This document shows positions 49,313 to 60,318 of a DNA stretch of 64,000 nucleotides, one piece after another. Position 1 is the first letter of the stretch, and each line of letters begins with the position of its first letter. Where the stretch lies: contig NC_030858.1 of NCBI RefSeq assembly GCF_000208745.1, positions 30,287,234 through 30,351,233 of the forward strand. Direction: 5' to 3'. The translations under genes were made by a program, and so were the position numbers. Under the pieces are notes generated by a model, which saw nothing but the letters and a program-made list of their open reading frames with translations, searched no databases and was not told the origin of the DNA. Source of the DNA: Theobroma cacao (Eukaryota > Streptophyta > Magnoliopsida > Malvales > Malvaceae).

Positions 49313-49777
49313 ACTTTGCTGGGAATTAAGTCTTAGTATAACTCTCTTTTTGATTGACGACAAAAAAAGGGAGAATTAAAAAGTAAGGAGTAGTTAGGAA
49401 GATACAAATAGGGAGAACAATATCTACTGTTTTATGCTTTTGGAAAACAATATCTACTGTTTTATGTTTACTAGTTTATGCTTTCGCTATGATTTTGTTC
49501 CTTATGCTTGAAACTTGCTAGTGATGAATTTACTGGTTTATGTGTTTATGGATTTGCTGTTATGTGTTTATCTATGCTTGATAATTGTGAAAATTTTGTG
49601 CACATACATACAAATTAAATTTACAAGAAAAGATTTAAATTCCTTATTTTTTTAATGCACGTATTAAGAAGGAGCATACACTTAGGGGGACCAATCCCTA
49701 ATCTGCACATAGAATTAATGGCATAAAAGACATTGCACTCTTAATCTACTAGTGTTTTGTCATCATCAAAAAAGGGG

Positions 49778-50185
49778 GAGAATGTTGACTTTGTATGTTT
49801 TTTATGATAATAAAACATTCCTTATTCATTATTGTCTAACCCTTTGCTTAAATGTGCAAGATTTCGTTTAAATCCCTTAATACTGATGTTGATTAAAACC
49901 AAGTCCGAAAAGGCTTGCCGTTATATAACTATGGTTAATCAATTAAAGAAACAAAGAGTAAAAGCTATGTGGAAACAAACAAGCATTGACTGGTTAACAA
50001 AAAGCCTTAATCAGTTATGGTATTCAAGGGCATTGCACAAGTGTGAAACAAAAGCTTCTTGATCAATTAACACGAAGACTTAATTGGCTAAAGGTCAAAG
50101 CAAAAAGTCAATAAGTGCCAAAGTTCAAATTCAAATATTGTTGATCGTTCAAATGAAGCCAAATGAGAAGATTTAAACTTGAAGA
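49778..50185 (+). repeat. Polypurine tract and truncated 3' LTR of element C
   Basis: AAAAAAGGGGGAGAA (49778-49792) directly precedes TGTTGACTT. The LTR matches the 5' LTR for 393 bp and breaks off after CTTGAAGA at 50185. An additional purine motif, AAGAAGGAGCA then CTTAGGGGGACC, lies at about 49668-49693. Confidence 0.85.
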
Positions 50186-50879
50186 GTTTAACTAGCAATA
50201 TGCTAACCATAATAAGTCTAATTTTATTAAACAGTTTGAAGAATAAAACTAATAATTAAATAAAAAATTATTTTGAGGGCCATTAAAAATATATAATAAA
50301 TAAAATTGAATTGAAAGAAAAACAATTATTTCATTCTATCAATTTGTATATATATCATTGTTACTTAAAGTTTGTAACATACATATTAGAATGCATTGGT
50401 TATTCTGAATAAAAAATGATATATTTATGAAATTCTAAACAACAATGCAACTTATATTTGAGAATTACATAATAATTTATTTATTTTTAAAAATTAAAGT
50501 CATAGAAAATAAAATCAACATAACAAAAAAAAAAGAATAACACAACAAGCAGAAGATAAAACCCACATATGACATAATAAAAAAGAAAGAAAAAGAATAT
50601 AATTGATTGTTTGTAGAAATTTGTGAAAGAAAATTTATAGAGATTTAGAACATATGAGTAAATAGAATAGAAATAAATAAATAAATAAAAAAATAAATTA
50701 AAAGAAAAAATAAAAAAATTTTAAAATTGAGTCAAGCATATGAAATTATTTTGTTATTCTTTATTTGTATTAATTATTAAATAAAGAATTATTTTAAGAG
50801 GACCATTAAGAAAATTTATATAGTATGTAAAATATTTTCAAAATTTTGGGGGGTCATCCCATAAGGAGGCTCGGTGCCC
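50186..50879. other. AT-rich non-coding DNA, possible old MITE
   Basis: No gene. Similar stretches near 50245-50290 and 50775-50815 (AATTATTTTGAGGGCCATTA and its variant) suggest a decayed duplicated element. The right part (TTTTGGGGGGTCATCC then AGGCTCGGTGCCC) resembles the end of common plant non-autonomous elements. Confidence 0.35.
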
Positions 50880-51480
50880 AATTTTAATTGACTTTTGCAC
50901 ACTTCTTTAGCATTGTCCATATCAAATTTTTGCAAGATGTCTCTGATATATTTCTGTTGGGACAAGAACATACTATTACATGTGGATGTGACTTTAAAAT
51001 CTATGAAGAAATTGAATGCACCAAGATCTTTGAGAGAGAGATTGGAAAAAAGTTGATTAGAAAGGTAGTCATTGTTGCATTATCATTTCTTGTGATCAAG
51101 AGGTAATCAACAAATACCTAAGTTTTTGGCATAGACAAACACAGATGCATCTGATTCTTAAATGAGATTTTTTTGAACATGTTGTTGATGCATCTGCTGC
51201 TGATTTGCTATTGATGTGGCTGTTGGTGTGTCTGCAGCTGCTGATGCTTGAGTAGCTCTTGCTGTGCCTTGTTAGAAGCTACTGCTGTTTCTTGAAGTGA
51301 TTACCGGTGCTGCTGTGCTTATCAACTGTTGTGCTTTGCTTGTAACATGCTGATGCTCTGCTTTACTTGTATCCTTTCCAGTCTGCTTCTGCGTGCATTG
51401 CTTGTATCCTTTACATGCTGCTGCTATGCTTTACTTGTATCCTTTACAACTTTTGCCTTTTAAGGAGTAAGCATTATCTT
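50880..51480 (-). pseudogene. Copia polyprotein fragment (linker plus RT C-terminal part)
   Basis: On the minus strand a frame at about 51030-50885 reads LKDLGAFNFFIDFKV and FLSQQKYIRDILQKFDMDNA, the region after the YVDD motif of copia RT. Upstream (about 51480-51150) the frame is rich in Gln, Ala, Ser and Thr, like the integrase-RT linker, and leads into SDASVFVYAKNLGICLL. The N-terminal half of RT is missing and the YVDD site is degraded. It belongs to a copia lineage different from A-C. Confidence 0.6.
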
Positions 51481-51523
51481 CAACATGTTCTATTTTATTA
51501 GTCTTGGGTTACTATTTTTTTTT

Positions 51524-51524
51524 N
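51524..51524. other. Single-base gap (N)
   Basis: One N separates a T run from a 41-bp stretch that is repeated exactly at 55024-55064, next to the large gap. This marks a contig join. Confidence 0.9.
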
Positions 51525-51724
51525 GTGAGATTGTAGTAAAGAAAATAGCTACAGATGAAAATCCGGCAGATATGCTAACTAAGTCAGTTTCTGGGATAAA
51601 GTTCAAGCATTGCTTGGACTTGATCGGTGTTCGTAGTGCTTGAGGCCCATTGGGGCAGTGGCGGTGTCGACAGAGATTGGTTCGTAAGGTGGAGCTTGGT
51701 GAATTCAAGCCTAAGGTGGAGATT

Positions 51725-52181
51725 TGTTAGGATAGTCTTGAATTGTGATTTAATTAGGATTGTTTAATTCTAATTAAATTAGTATACCTTATAAAATAGT
51801 CTTTAAATCTAGTTATATTAGAATAACAATTCCTAATTCTATTAGGATAAGATTCCTAATTATATTAGGATAAAGTTATTGTATTTGACACTATAAAAGG
51901 ACCTTATGGGTTAAAGAATAATAATCACCTAAATTTAGAGAGAGTGATTTAGGTGTACGTGGGATAAGGGTTATGAGTTTGACACTGTTCTTGTAATCTC
52001 CTGATTTTTCTCTTAGTGGATTTTTCTCTGTTGCTGTGCCCGTGGACGTAGGTCATCAAAAGACCGAACCACATAAATTCTTGTGTTCTTGTGGGTGTGC
52101 TTGATTTCTTTCTTTCTTTATTCTATTGATTGGGTTAGATCTCGGGCAATTCTTTAGAGACAATTCCGCAATTTTTCAACA
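51725..52181 (+). repeat. LTR of element D
   Basis: TGTTAGGATAG to TTTTTCAACA, 457 bp. TATAAAAGG at 51892-51900 is a likely promoter TATA box. The purine tract AAGGTGGAGATT lies just upstream, and the primer site TTGTATCAGAGC (52185-52196, one change from the initiator-Met type) lies downstream. Both an upstream RNase H end and a downstream gag adjoin the same LTR. Confidence 0.85.
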
Positions 52182-52227
52182 AACTTGTATCAGAGCTTCA
52201 AGGTCTTGGGTCAATCTGAATCTCGTT

Positions 52228-55064
52228 ATGGTAACTTCATCGACCAAGTATGAGATTGAAAAGTTTAATGGAAGAAACGATTTTAGCCTGTGGCGTGTTA
52301 AGATGCGCGCATTACTAGTGCAACAAGGACTGTTGAAGGCACTGAAGGGAAAAAAGTATCTTCCCTCGAATTTATCTGATGGTGAGAAAGATGACCTTAT
52401 GGAAAAAGCACATAGTGCTATTCTCCTTGCTTTGTCTGATGAGGTGCTAAGAAAAGTCACGGATGAAGAATCTGCTGCTGCAGTGTGGTTTAAACTCGAA
52501 AGTATTTATATGATCAAGTCCCTGACGAATCGGCTTTATATGAAGCAACGATTGTATACTCTCAAGATGAGTGAAGGTCCGTTAATACCCACATTGATGA
52601 ATTTAATAGAGTTATTCTTGATTTAAAGAATATCGATGTTAAAATTGAGGATGAAGACTTAGCCGTAATTCTTATATGTTCTTTGCCTCCATCGTATGAA
52701 AACTTCGTGGATACTATGCTATACGGCCGAGACACTCTCACTCTCGAGGATGTAAGGGCATCTTTAAATTCCAAGGAATTAAAGAAGAAAGTTGGTGGTA
52801 TTCGGAATGAAAATCAAGCAGAAGGTTTGGTTGTAAATAGAGGTAGAGGTAAAGAGAAAGGCTTAGACAGAAAAGGTAAATCTAGAGCAAAAAGGAAAAC
52901 TTGCAGGAATTATGGTCAGAAAGGGCATTTTCGTCAAAACTGTACCAAATTCAAGGATGATGAAAAGTTCAATAAGTCTGAGAATACTGCAAACGTGGTT
53001 GGAGATGACTTTGATACTTTTGAGGAAACTGATAATGTTCTTGCAATTACTAATTGTAACCTGATGGATACATGGATCTTGGATTCTGCTTGTTGCTTTC
53101 ATATATGTCCTAGGCATGATTGGTTTACAACTTATCAATCTATTAATATGGGCACTGTATAATTAAGAGATGATTTCTCTCTCTTAGTAGTTGGGATTGG
53201 CACAATTCGAATCAGGATGTTTGATGGTATGGTAAGAACACTTGAGGTAAAACATGTCCCTGACATGAAAAAGAATTTAATATCCTTGAGTTTGTTAGAT
53301 AAGAAGGGCTACAAATATAGTGGCCAAGATGGTGTCTTGAATGTATCTAAAAGAGCCTTAACTATCATGAAGGGCAAGTTATCCGGTGACCTTTATTGTC
53401 TAGTGAGAAACACGGTCATTGAAACTGTTTCTGTGGTCTCATCTAATGATCCTGAAGATGATGTAACACATTTATGGCATATGAGATTGGGTCATATGAG
53501 CTAGAGAGGGATTAGAAAACTGAGTAAGCGTAGTTTGCTATGTGGTCAAAAGAGTGAAAAGCTAGTTTTCTGTGAGCAACATATAGTGAAATTTAACACT
53601 ACAACTCATCGAACCAAAAGTGCAGTAAACTACATCCATTCAGATTTGTGGGGTCCTTCTTCGATGGCATCAAAAGGTGGATCATTATACATGTGGATCT
53701 TTATTGATGATTTTTCAAGAAAGGTGTGGACGTATCTTCTGAAGGCTATGAGTGAAGTGTTAACCACCTTTTTGCATTGGAAGGTATTGATCGAGAAGCA
53801 GACTAAGAAAAGGATCGAGAGCTTTCGAACAAACAAAGGTTTGAAATTTTGCAAATGTGAGTTTGGTCTATTCTACAAGAATGAGAAAATCGTTAGACAT
53901 CGCACTGTCGACAAAACACCATATCAAAACGATATTGTAGAATTGATGAAGAAAACACTTTTGGAGAGAGCAAAATACGTGTTCTCAAATGTTGGCCTAA
54001 CCAAAGTATTTTGGACAGAAGCTATCAACAAGGCTTGTTACTTGGTAAATCGGTCTCCATCAACTGCAATTGAATTTAAGACTCCCAAGGAAGTTTGGTC
54101 TGGTAAGCCTGCTGATTATTTTATATTGAGAGTATTTGGTTGTCCTGTTCATGTTCATGTGAGTGATGGTAAACTTGAGTTGAGGGCGACAGAGTGCATA
54201 TTCCTAGGCTATGCATATGGGGTGAAGGGTTATTGGTTGTGGTGTACTGATTGTAAGTTCCCCAAGTTTATGGTGAGTCAGGATGTTACCTTTGACAAGT
54301 CTGCATTACTTTGTGGGATAAAGTCTAGAATTGCAAACACATCAAACCAAGAAGTTGGCAAGCAGGTGGAGCTTGAAATCAATGCTCTTGTGACAGTGCG
54401 AGATGATAGTGAAATCCAGAAAGAATTGCAAGAGGTACAAGAATTGGTATCTCAACGAAGCATTACTTGTATTGATGGTGATTTTGATTCTTATGTTTTA
54501 TTTGTGGAAGTAGAGATTGAAGAGCCTTACTTTTATCATGAGAAAATTATATATGTCGAGTCTTCTAAGAAGATTGAGTCTCTACACTGGGATCAAACAT
54601 GGGAGCTTGTGAAAACACCTAAAGTTACTATTGAAGTTGGCTTAGTGTGTGAAGGAGGTGCAAACATTAGTCGTAATGTGGTTGGCTTCTCCAAATCAGA
54701 TTTTGCTGGTGATCTAGATAGTAGAAGATCTCAAACGGGGTATGTGTTCACTCTCTCAGGATCTGCAATCAGTTGGAAAGCAGTTCTTCAATCAACCTTT
54801 GCTTTGTCTACAACTGAAGCTGAATATATGGCTGTGACCGAGGCAGTGAAGGAGGCTTTGTGGCTTAAAGGCTTGGTTAGTGATCTTGGTTTTGAACAAA
54901 CACAAACAGTTGTGTTTTGTGATAGTCAAAGTGCTATACATTTGACTAAAAATCAGATGTTTCATGAGAGAACCAAACACATCCAAGTCAAGTGTAACTT
55001 CGTTCGAGAGATTATTTCTAAAGGTGAGATTGTAGTAAAGAAAATAGCTACAGATGAAAATCCG
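52228..55064 (+). pseudogene. gag-pol of element D lacking reverse transcriptase
   Basis: gag starts MVTSSTKYEIEKFNGRNDF at 52228, with a frameshift near 52587. The knuckle reads CRNYGQKGHFRQNC, so its second Cys is Tyr. The protease motif is LDSACC. Stops lie at about 53161 and 53502. Integrase has HSDLWGPS, but the second acidic site reads RTNKG, where Asn replaces Asp. The frame from 53535 then runs through TWELVKTPK straight into VTIEVGLVCEGG and RNase H (SDFAGDLDSRRSQTGY, STTEAEYM, FCDSQSAIHL). The whole RT domain is absent without a frame break. Confidence 0.85.
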
Positions 55065-55765
55065 NNNNNNNNNNNNNNNNNNNNNNNNNNNNNNNNNNNN
55101 NNNNNNNNNNNNNNNNNNNNNNNNNNNNNNNNNNNNNNNNNNNNNNNNNNNNNNNNNNNNNNNNNNNNNNNNNNNNNNNNNNNNNNNNNNNNNNNNNNNN
55201 NNNNNNNNNNNNNNNNNNNNNNNNNNNNNNNNNNNNNNNNNNNNNNNNNNNNNNNNNNNNNNNNNNNNNNNNNNNNNNNNNNNNNNNNNNNNNNNNNNNN
55301 NNNNNNNNNNNNNNNNNNNNNNNNNNNNNNNNNNNNNNNNNNNNNNNNNNNNNNNNNNNNNNNNNNNNNNNNNNNNNNNNNNNNNNNNNNNNNNNNNNNN
55401 NNNNNNNNNNNNNNNNNNNNNNNNNNNNNNNNNNNNNNNNNNNNNNNNNNNNNNNNNNNNNNNNNNNNNNNNNNNNNNNNNNNNNNNNNNNNNNNNNNNN
55501 NNNNNNNNNNNNNNNNNNNNNNNNNNNNNNNNNNNNNNNNNNNNNNNNNNNNNNNNNNNNNNNNNNNNNNNNNNNNNNNNNNNNNNNNNNNNNNNNNNNN
55601 NNNNNNNNNNNNNNNNNNNNNNNNNNNNNNNNNNNNNNNNNNNNNNNNNNNNNNNNNNNNNNNNNNNNNNNNNNNNNNNNNNNNNNNNNNNNNNNNNNNN
55701 NNNNNNNNNNNNNNNNNNNNNNNNNNNNNNNNNNNNNNNNNNNNNNNNNNNNNNNNNNNNNNNNN
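55065..55765. other. Assembly gap (701 Ns)
   Basis: Unknown sequence between element D and an AT microsatellite. The true junction of D with the flank is not known. Confidence 0.99.
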
Positions 55766-55771
55766 GGAATA

Positions 55772-55774
<3 letters not shown>

Positions 55775-55810
<36 letters not shown>
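55775..55810. repeat. (AT)n microsatellite
   Basis: About 18 dinucleotide repeats at the right edge of the gap. Likely contributes to the assembly break. No gene follows until 56104. Confidence 0.95.
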
Positions 55811-55812
<2 letters not shown>

Positions 55813-56103
55813 ATGATAAATATGAATATGGATTTCATCGTACTGCAACGATGATTATGCTTTATCCATGGGGAGCTGTAGTGTATAATATCTCAAGCCG
55901 GTTGAAATGCGTGCATGCACGACTATAGCATTTACAAACCAAAGTCTATCCAACATTCAATTATTTATTTTCTTTATGAATCGTCAATAACTTCATCAAA
56001 ACATTAAGCACATAGACATAGGAGAAGTAATAGCAGATGAAATATCAATAATTTCATTAAAACATTCAGGAACATATAGGGAAATAAGAAAGTATAGCAG
56101 GGA

Positions 56104-56265
56104 TTAATACAGTCTCATCTCTTTTCTTCTTTTGGTCATGCTGAAATTTGGAACATGGAGATCAGAAGTAGGAGTAGCTTGGGCTGAACTAGGCTTAACC
56201 ACATGCTGAGGCCTACCCACCAAATCGAAGAGTGGTTGAGGTATAGAAATGCAAAGTACTGAATA
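56104..56265 (-). CDS. Possible last exon of an unrecognised gene
   Basis: On the minus strand, an acceptor-like TATTCAG near 56266 is followed by an open frame reading ISIPQPLFDLVGRPQHVV and ending NFSMTKRRKEMRLY, stop at 56106-56104. The composition looks protein-like and unlike the transposon frames around it. A stop lies just upstream of 56282, so it would need splicing or be a relic. I do not recognise the family. It sits 100 bp downstream of BURP gene 2 in the same orientation and could be part of a 3' region or a separate gene fragment. Confidence 0.3.
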   Translation of the reverse strand, partial: YSVLCISIPQPLFDLVGRPQHVVKPSSAQATPTSDLHVPNFSMTKRRKEMRLY

Positions 56266-56365
56266 CCAGGCGAGACGTTCGACTTATTTAGCATAAAACA
56301 TTAACACTCTCCACTAATTATATAGCAATATACGAAATATCTATTTTGCAGATGTTGTAGCAATT

Positions 56366-58525
56366 TTAGTTGGGAACCCACACAAGGGTTTCTCTAGCTA
56401 GGAAATGGCAAATGGGGACAGTTCCTGGCTTAACTTTAAGAATCTGAAAAGCCAAGTGCTTGGGGTTCCAAGCTGATGTATCTTTGTGGCAAACAGCCAA
56501 TGCTCTAGCTCTTGTTCCATCGGCTCCAACTAATGGAGCAGTATAAACAGCTGTTTCATGAATTGAATGGCATAAAAACACAGCGTATGCATATTTCATC
56601 TTATGGCAAACAATCTCTGATCCTCCCATCATTTTCACTCCCTGGCCAATAGTAAACTCTTGGTTCCCTGTTTCTTTTTCCAACTCATTTCACAGAAGCT
56701 GCATGTTTTTGCCAAGCTTGGAAACACCCGAATCAACGAAGGACTCCAACGATGTAGCGCAATATTTTTCTTCTCCATCAAGCGCTGGTCTTTCACAATT
56801 CTCAATTGTTTGTTTGAGTAAGTTGGCTTCTGCTGATTTTGCTTCCAGTGAAAAATATTTCAAGATTTCTGGAAACTTTTGGGTGGAAAAGGGGATTGAC
56901 TCTGCAACTGGACGAGGTACGAAGGTTGCTTCGCTCGCTTTTTTGGTTAGCATCTTTAACTTCATCTTCCTACCAGGATGCAGCTCGCTCTCAAAAAGGA
57001 AGGCATCGTTGTAGGTTGGGGCCTTTCCATCTGCAAATTCCTCGTTTGGATTTCCATATGCATAAGCATTTTGGGCCACGAGGCTGTCTACCACTTTATC
57101 CTCATTCTTAACCATGTCAGTCAACACGTTCTTGTTTACTGAAGTTGATTTATATAAAAAAAAAACATTAACATCAAGATCCTAACTGAAAAGAAATTTC
57201 AAGTACTTCAACCCTTAATTATATATTGGAAGATGCATGGAATAATTTAAAGGAAAACAAAATGAACTCGATTGAAATTTAAACGTACTTAACTGAAGTT
57301 TACCCCAACTTCTATACCAATCAGAATTTGTTGGGACCTAAAGGATTAGACCCACAGGGTAAACCCACTTTCTTGTCAAATTGTACAGCTACCAACAAGG
57401 TGTGTTTGGGAAAATAAAGTTTAAATGGTTTTTTTTTGTAACAATAATATCCTTTTACTCACACTATAGTATGAAAAACATTTATTTCTTACTACGTCGA
57501 GCAAGGATTGAAAGACAAACTCTTCAAATATATTTGATGTTTTGATAGACCCTCTCACACTAAAAATATACTAACATAGTCAAAGTCCAAGAAAAAGCAC
57601 TAATATCGTGCATGTAACAACATTCAGATTAAATTATCATGTTAGCTTCTATTTAAAGAAATAAGCATTAAGGTTGGTTTTGGCATTGTCAACTTTCAAT
57701 TCCTTGCTTGGATGTGAAGATGCAACTTTTCCATATGCCTTAAAGCTGGCTACTGCTATACCCTCATTCTTAACCATGTCAGCCAACATGTTCTTGGTTC
57801 CTGACGTTGATCTCAGTTGAAAAGAAATGCTAAATACTTCAACAGTCCATTAGAAGATGCATTGACTAATTTCAAGGGGAAAAAAAAAGAACTATTGATT
57901 TAGATTTAAAACACCTTAATAAAAAATCGACCCACACTTGTATGGACCTAAAATAGAAACGAGAAAAAAAGAATAAAACAAGCAACGAAATTGCAAGAAA
58001 GGGTCGAAAAACAAACCAGCAGCTGGTAGTAAAAGATTTCGCAAGGCGTTTGGCATTGGAGTGTTTGGGAACAAAGACTGCCAGTACATCGCTGCAGGTC
58101 AAGCAGCATGGCTTACTGCAAGCGCAAGCTGCCAAAAAGTTGACAAATTGCTATTAAATAGCTTATCTTATTTAAAGAAATAAGCAAACAATATTGAGTA
58201 ACAATAGCAAAAGTAGAAATTCTCTGTTAGTTAATTGTCATTTTTATTATACTGTTTATTTTTAGAAGTGAAGAGAAAGAAAATACGTTTGGATATTATA
58301 GTAAATGATACAAGTTTTCTCTTCTTCAATTTTAAACTTCTCAAATATAAAAAAATAAAACAAAACGAAACAAACAATTAATAGTTATGAATAAATCAAA
58401 AATTAAAATGTTAATTCTTATAGATAAAGAAAAAACATATATATAGTTTTACCTATAATAAGAAATAATGACAATTGAACTGGCATTACACTACTTAATG
58501 TAGAGCATAGAGTAAAAATAGCCAT
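56366..58525 (-). pseudogene. BURP-domain gene 2 with two nonsense codons
   Basis: Exon 2 is 58128-58017 (LALAVSHAA, stop, PAAMYWQSLFPNTPMPNALR; donor G|GTTTGT). Exon 3 is 57138-56366 with the BURP domain (FLFESELHPGRKMKLK, GEEKYCATSLES). The four CH pairs are spaced 10, 25 and 25 residues apart, ending VWVPN. A candidate exon 1 at 58525-58490 (MAIFTLCSTLSS, donor GTAATG) joins in phase 0. In-frame TGA codons lie in exon 2 (after SHAA) and at 56692-56690 (after KNMQLL), mid-domain. Everything else is intact, so inactivation looks recent. Sequencing error at one site cannot be excluded. Confidence 0.85.
57649..57800 (-). pseudogene. Duplicate, truncated third exon of BURP gene 2
   Basis: Starts after the acceptor CGTCAG in the same phase as the main exon 3 and reads TKNMLADMVKNEG, matching VNKNVLTDMVKNEDK at 57138. 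It then diverges (VASFKAYGKVASSHPSKEL) and stops at 57649. It could act as an alternative exon ending the protein before the BURP domain, or be a relic of duplication. Confidence 0.6.
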
Positions 58526-58616
58526 TTATTCAAATTTAGTGTTAGGATTTTTTTGCTATATATATATATATATATATTTTATTGCTTTACAAAATTTTTA
58601 AGAAATATAAAGCATA

Positions 58617-58920
58617 GAATAAAAAAAGGGTCAGGTATTAAGGATGATGTTGGGTCTACATAGAGGGTCTGAGTCCGAACAACTCCCTCTTGCACCAAAA
58701 GGGAGAATAAACATGTATCTCTTGTAATTTTAACCTTTTTCAAGTAACATTCTATAATTTATTTCCCACAATTAACATTTTAATCCTTAATATGGGGTCC
58801 ATATAGAGGGTCTGAGCCGCAACAACTCCCTCTCGTAACAAAAGGGAGGGTAAATATGTGTTTCTTATAATTTTAACTATTTTCATATAACATTCTGCGA
58901 TTTTTTTTCTCTACAATTAA
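58617..58920. repeat. Tandem duplication of about 142-bp units
   Basis: The block with TAGAGGGTCTGAG, AACAACTCCCTCT and AAAAGGGAG occurs at about 58652 and again at about 58794, with the following tails also similar (TTATAATTTTAAC..TAACATTCT). No coding sense. Confidence 0.75.
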
Positions 58921-59154
58921 CAAATTATGATTAATATTCATTCTCATAAAAGATTATGTCAATAATTTTATCTAGTAAAATTATAAAAATATCCTTAAAA
59001 TGAATATAAGATACATTTGACCTGAGTGTCTTTTGATAATTTTATTAGGTGAAATTAAAAGTGTAACTCTTTTTGAAAATATAACTTAATCACAGGGTAT
59101 TATACTAAAAAAAGTTGAAACTTGAAACAACAAAAGATGTAAGTAGAATTTATG

Positions 59155-59160
<6 letters not shown>

Positions 59161-59206
<46 letters not shown>
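59161..59206. repeat. (TA)n microsatellite
   Basis: 23 TA repeats. A shorter run lies at 58557-58578. The region 58921-59740 around it is AT-rich and holds no gene I can support. Confidence 0.95.
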
Positions 59207-59208
<2 letters not shown>

Positions 59209-59689
59209 CTAACTAATAAAAAATAGTATTACATGTCAAATAGCATCTTGAAATTATGATTCTTTCTTTCTTTTATTTATTTTGTAGATAAATTATTTGT
59301 ATTTAACTTTATATGATTTGTAGATGCTTATATTTAGTTTTGATAAATAAATAGAAAATTGTCATATTGTTAGTTGTTGAACCTGATAATTTGCTATGTA
59401 AGATCATATTTTATTTAATTCTAATATCTTAGTTTATGGTAATGAGTAGTGATTTTGGATGAAGAATTGCTTGGTAACAGAAAATTGAAAAAATATGTAT
59501 TTTATAGTGTTTCTACTGATGCTATCATGCACCGTTTTCAAAATATGAAAAATGATCATCGATAATTATAGTTATTTTAAATATTTTTACTTTGAAGTGT
59601 TAAATGAATGTACTGAATTTACATTTTCTGTAATTTAATGTTAAAACTTCTAATTTACAAATTTTAACATATTTATATTTTTTTAATTA

Positions 59690-60296
59690 TTATTATTTTA
59701 ATTATGACACCATTTAAAAAAATTTCTGAATCCACCCCTATAAACAGATTGCAGTTTTTTGTTATATATACATCAGTCTTATGGACGGATTATGCAGTTT
59801 GTTTCCAAGGTATTCTCCGATCCAGTTCGAAGCACAAACTGAAAAGAATCTACTGATTTAGCAGGCTCCCCAACATCAATTATAAGGCAAATCGATTTGG
59901 CTGTGCGTCTTTGTCAGCCATTAGTTGCATGATAACATGTCTGTGTCGTCCACTGCGTGGTCAGAAAAGGTTGAAGGACTGACGGCTTGAGATATTTTGC
60001 TCCAATTATTGTTTGCAGTAGTTTCAACATTTCTCATCATTTCATTTAGGGACAATAATTATGTGATTAAATAATGTGTTTATCGTTCAATCTTTGGGTG
60101 ATTTAGTTTGAGTTATGGCTTTAATAGAAATAAAAGATTTAAGAGAACGAAAAGGTTTACCTATAACTTAATTATAAAAGATTTAATGCATAATGTTAAA
60201 AATTGGGAGCTTTAAAATAGTTGCAACGCAATTATTTAGTTTGGAAGTAACAATATATAATTATAGTTTTACAACAGTACAACATATTTTACTTTT
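59690..60296. other. Non-coding DNA with a possible MITE end
   Basis: TTTCTGAATCCACCCCTA at about 59729-59746, read inverted, is TAGGGGTGGATTCAGAAA, a start motif common in plant non-autonomous elements (compare 9583). The partner end was not found. No gene is seen. Confidence 0.3.
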
Positions 60297-60318
60297 GGCT
60301 GCAGAAAAAATTGCAGCC
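60297..60318. other. Perfect 7-bp stem hairpin
   Basis: GGCTGCA and TGCAGCC flank an 8-base A-rich loop. More GCAGC/GCTGC pieces follow to about 60520, suggesting a small inverted-repeat element. Confidence 0.45.

Larger units (their letters stand above)
40687..50185 (+). mobile_element. Sirevirus-like copia element C
   Basis: 5' LTR 40687-41898, primer site, gag, pol, ORF3, polypurine tract, and a 3' LTR cut after 393 bp. Same layout as A and B but a different subfamily (LTRs start TGTTAACTC/TGTTGACTT and end GATCAACA). All ORFs have stops or frameshifts. No target duplication can be checked because the right end is lost. Confidence 0.88.
51525..55064 (+). mobile_element. Tork/Tnt1-like copia element D (circularly permuted contig, RT deleted)
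   Basis: Order: 3' end of RNase H (51525-51643), purine tract, one LTR (51725-52181), primer site, gag, protease, integrase, RNase H, then the gap. The first and last 41 bases are identical, so the contig closes on itself with a period of 3,499 bp. The lineage differs from A-C (short 457-bp LTR, ending TTTTTCAACA). Confidence 0.8.

Noticed and set aside
54792..55854. Long open frames across the N run
   Set aside because: They are open only because Ns were translated as unknown residues.
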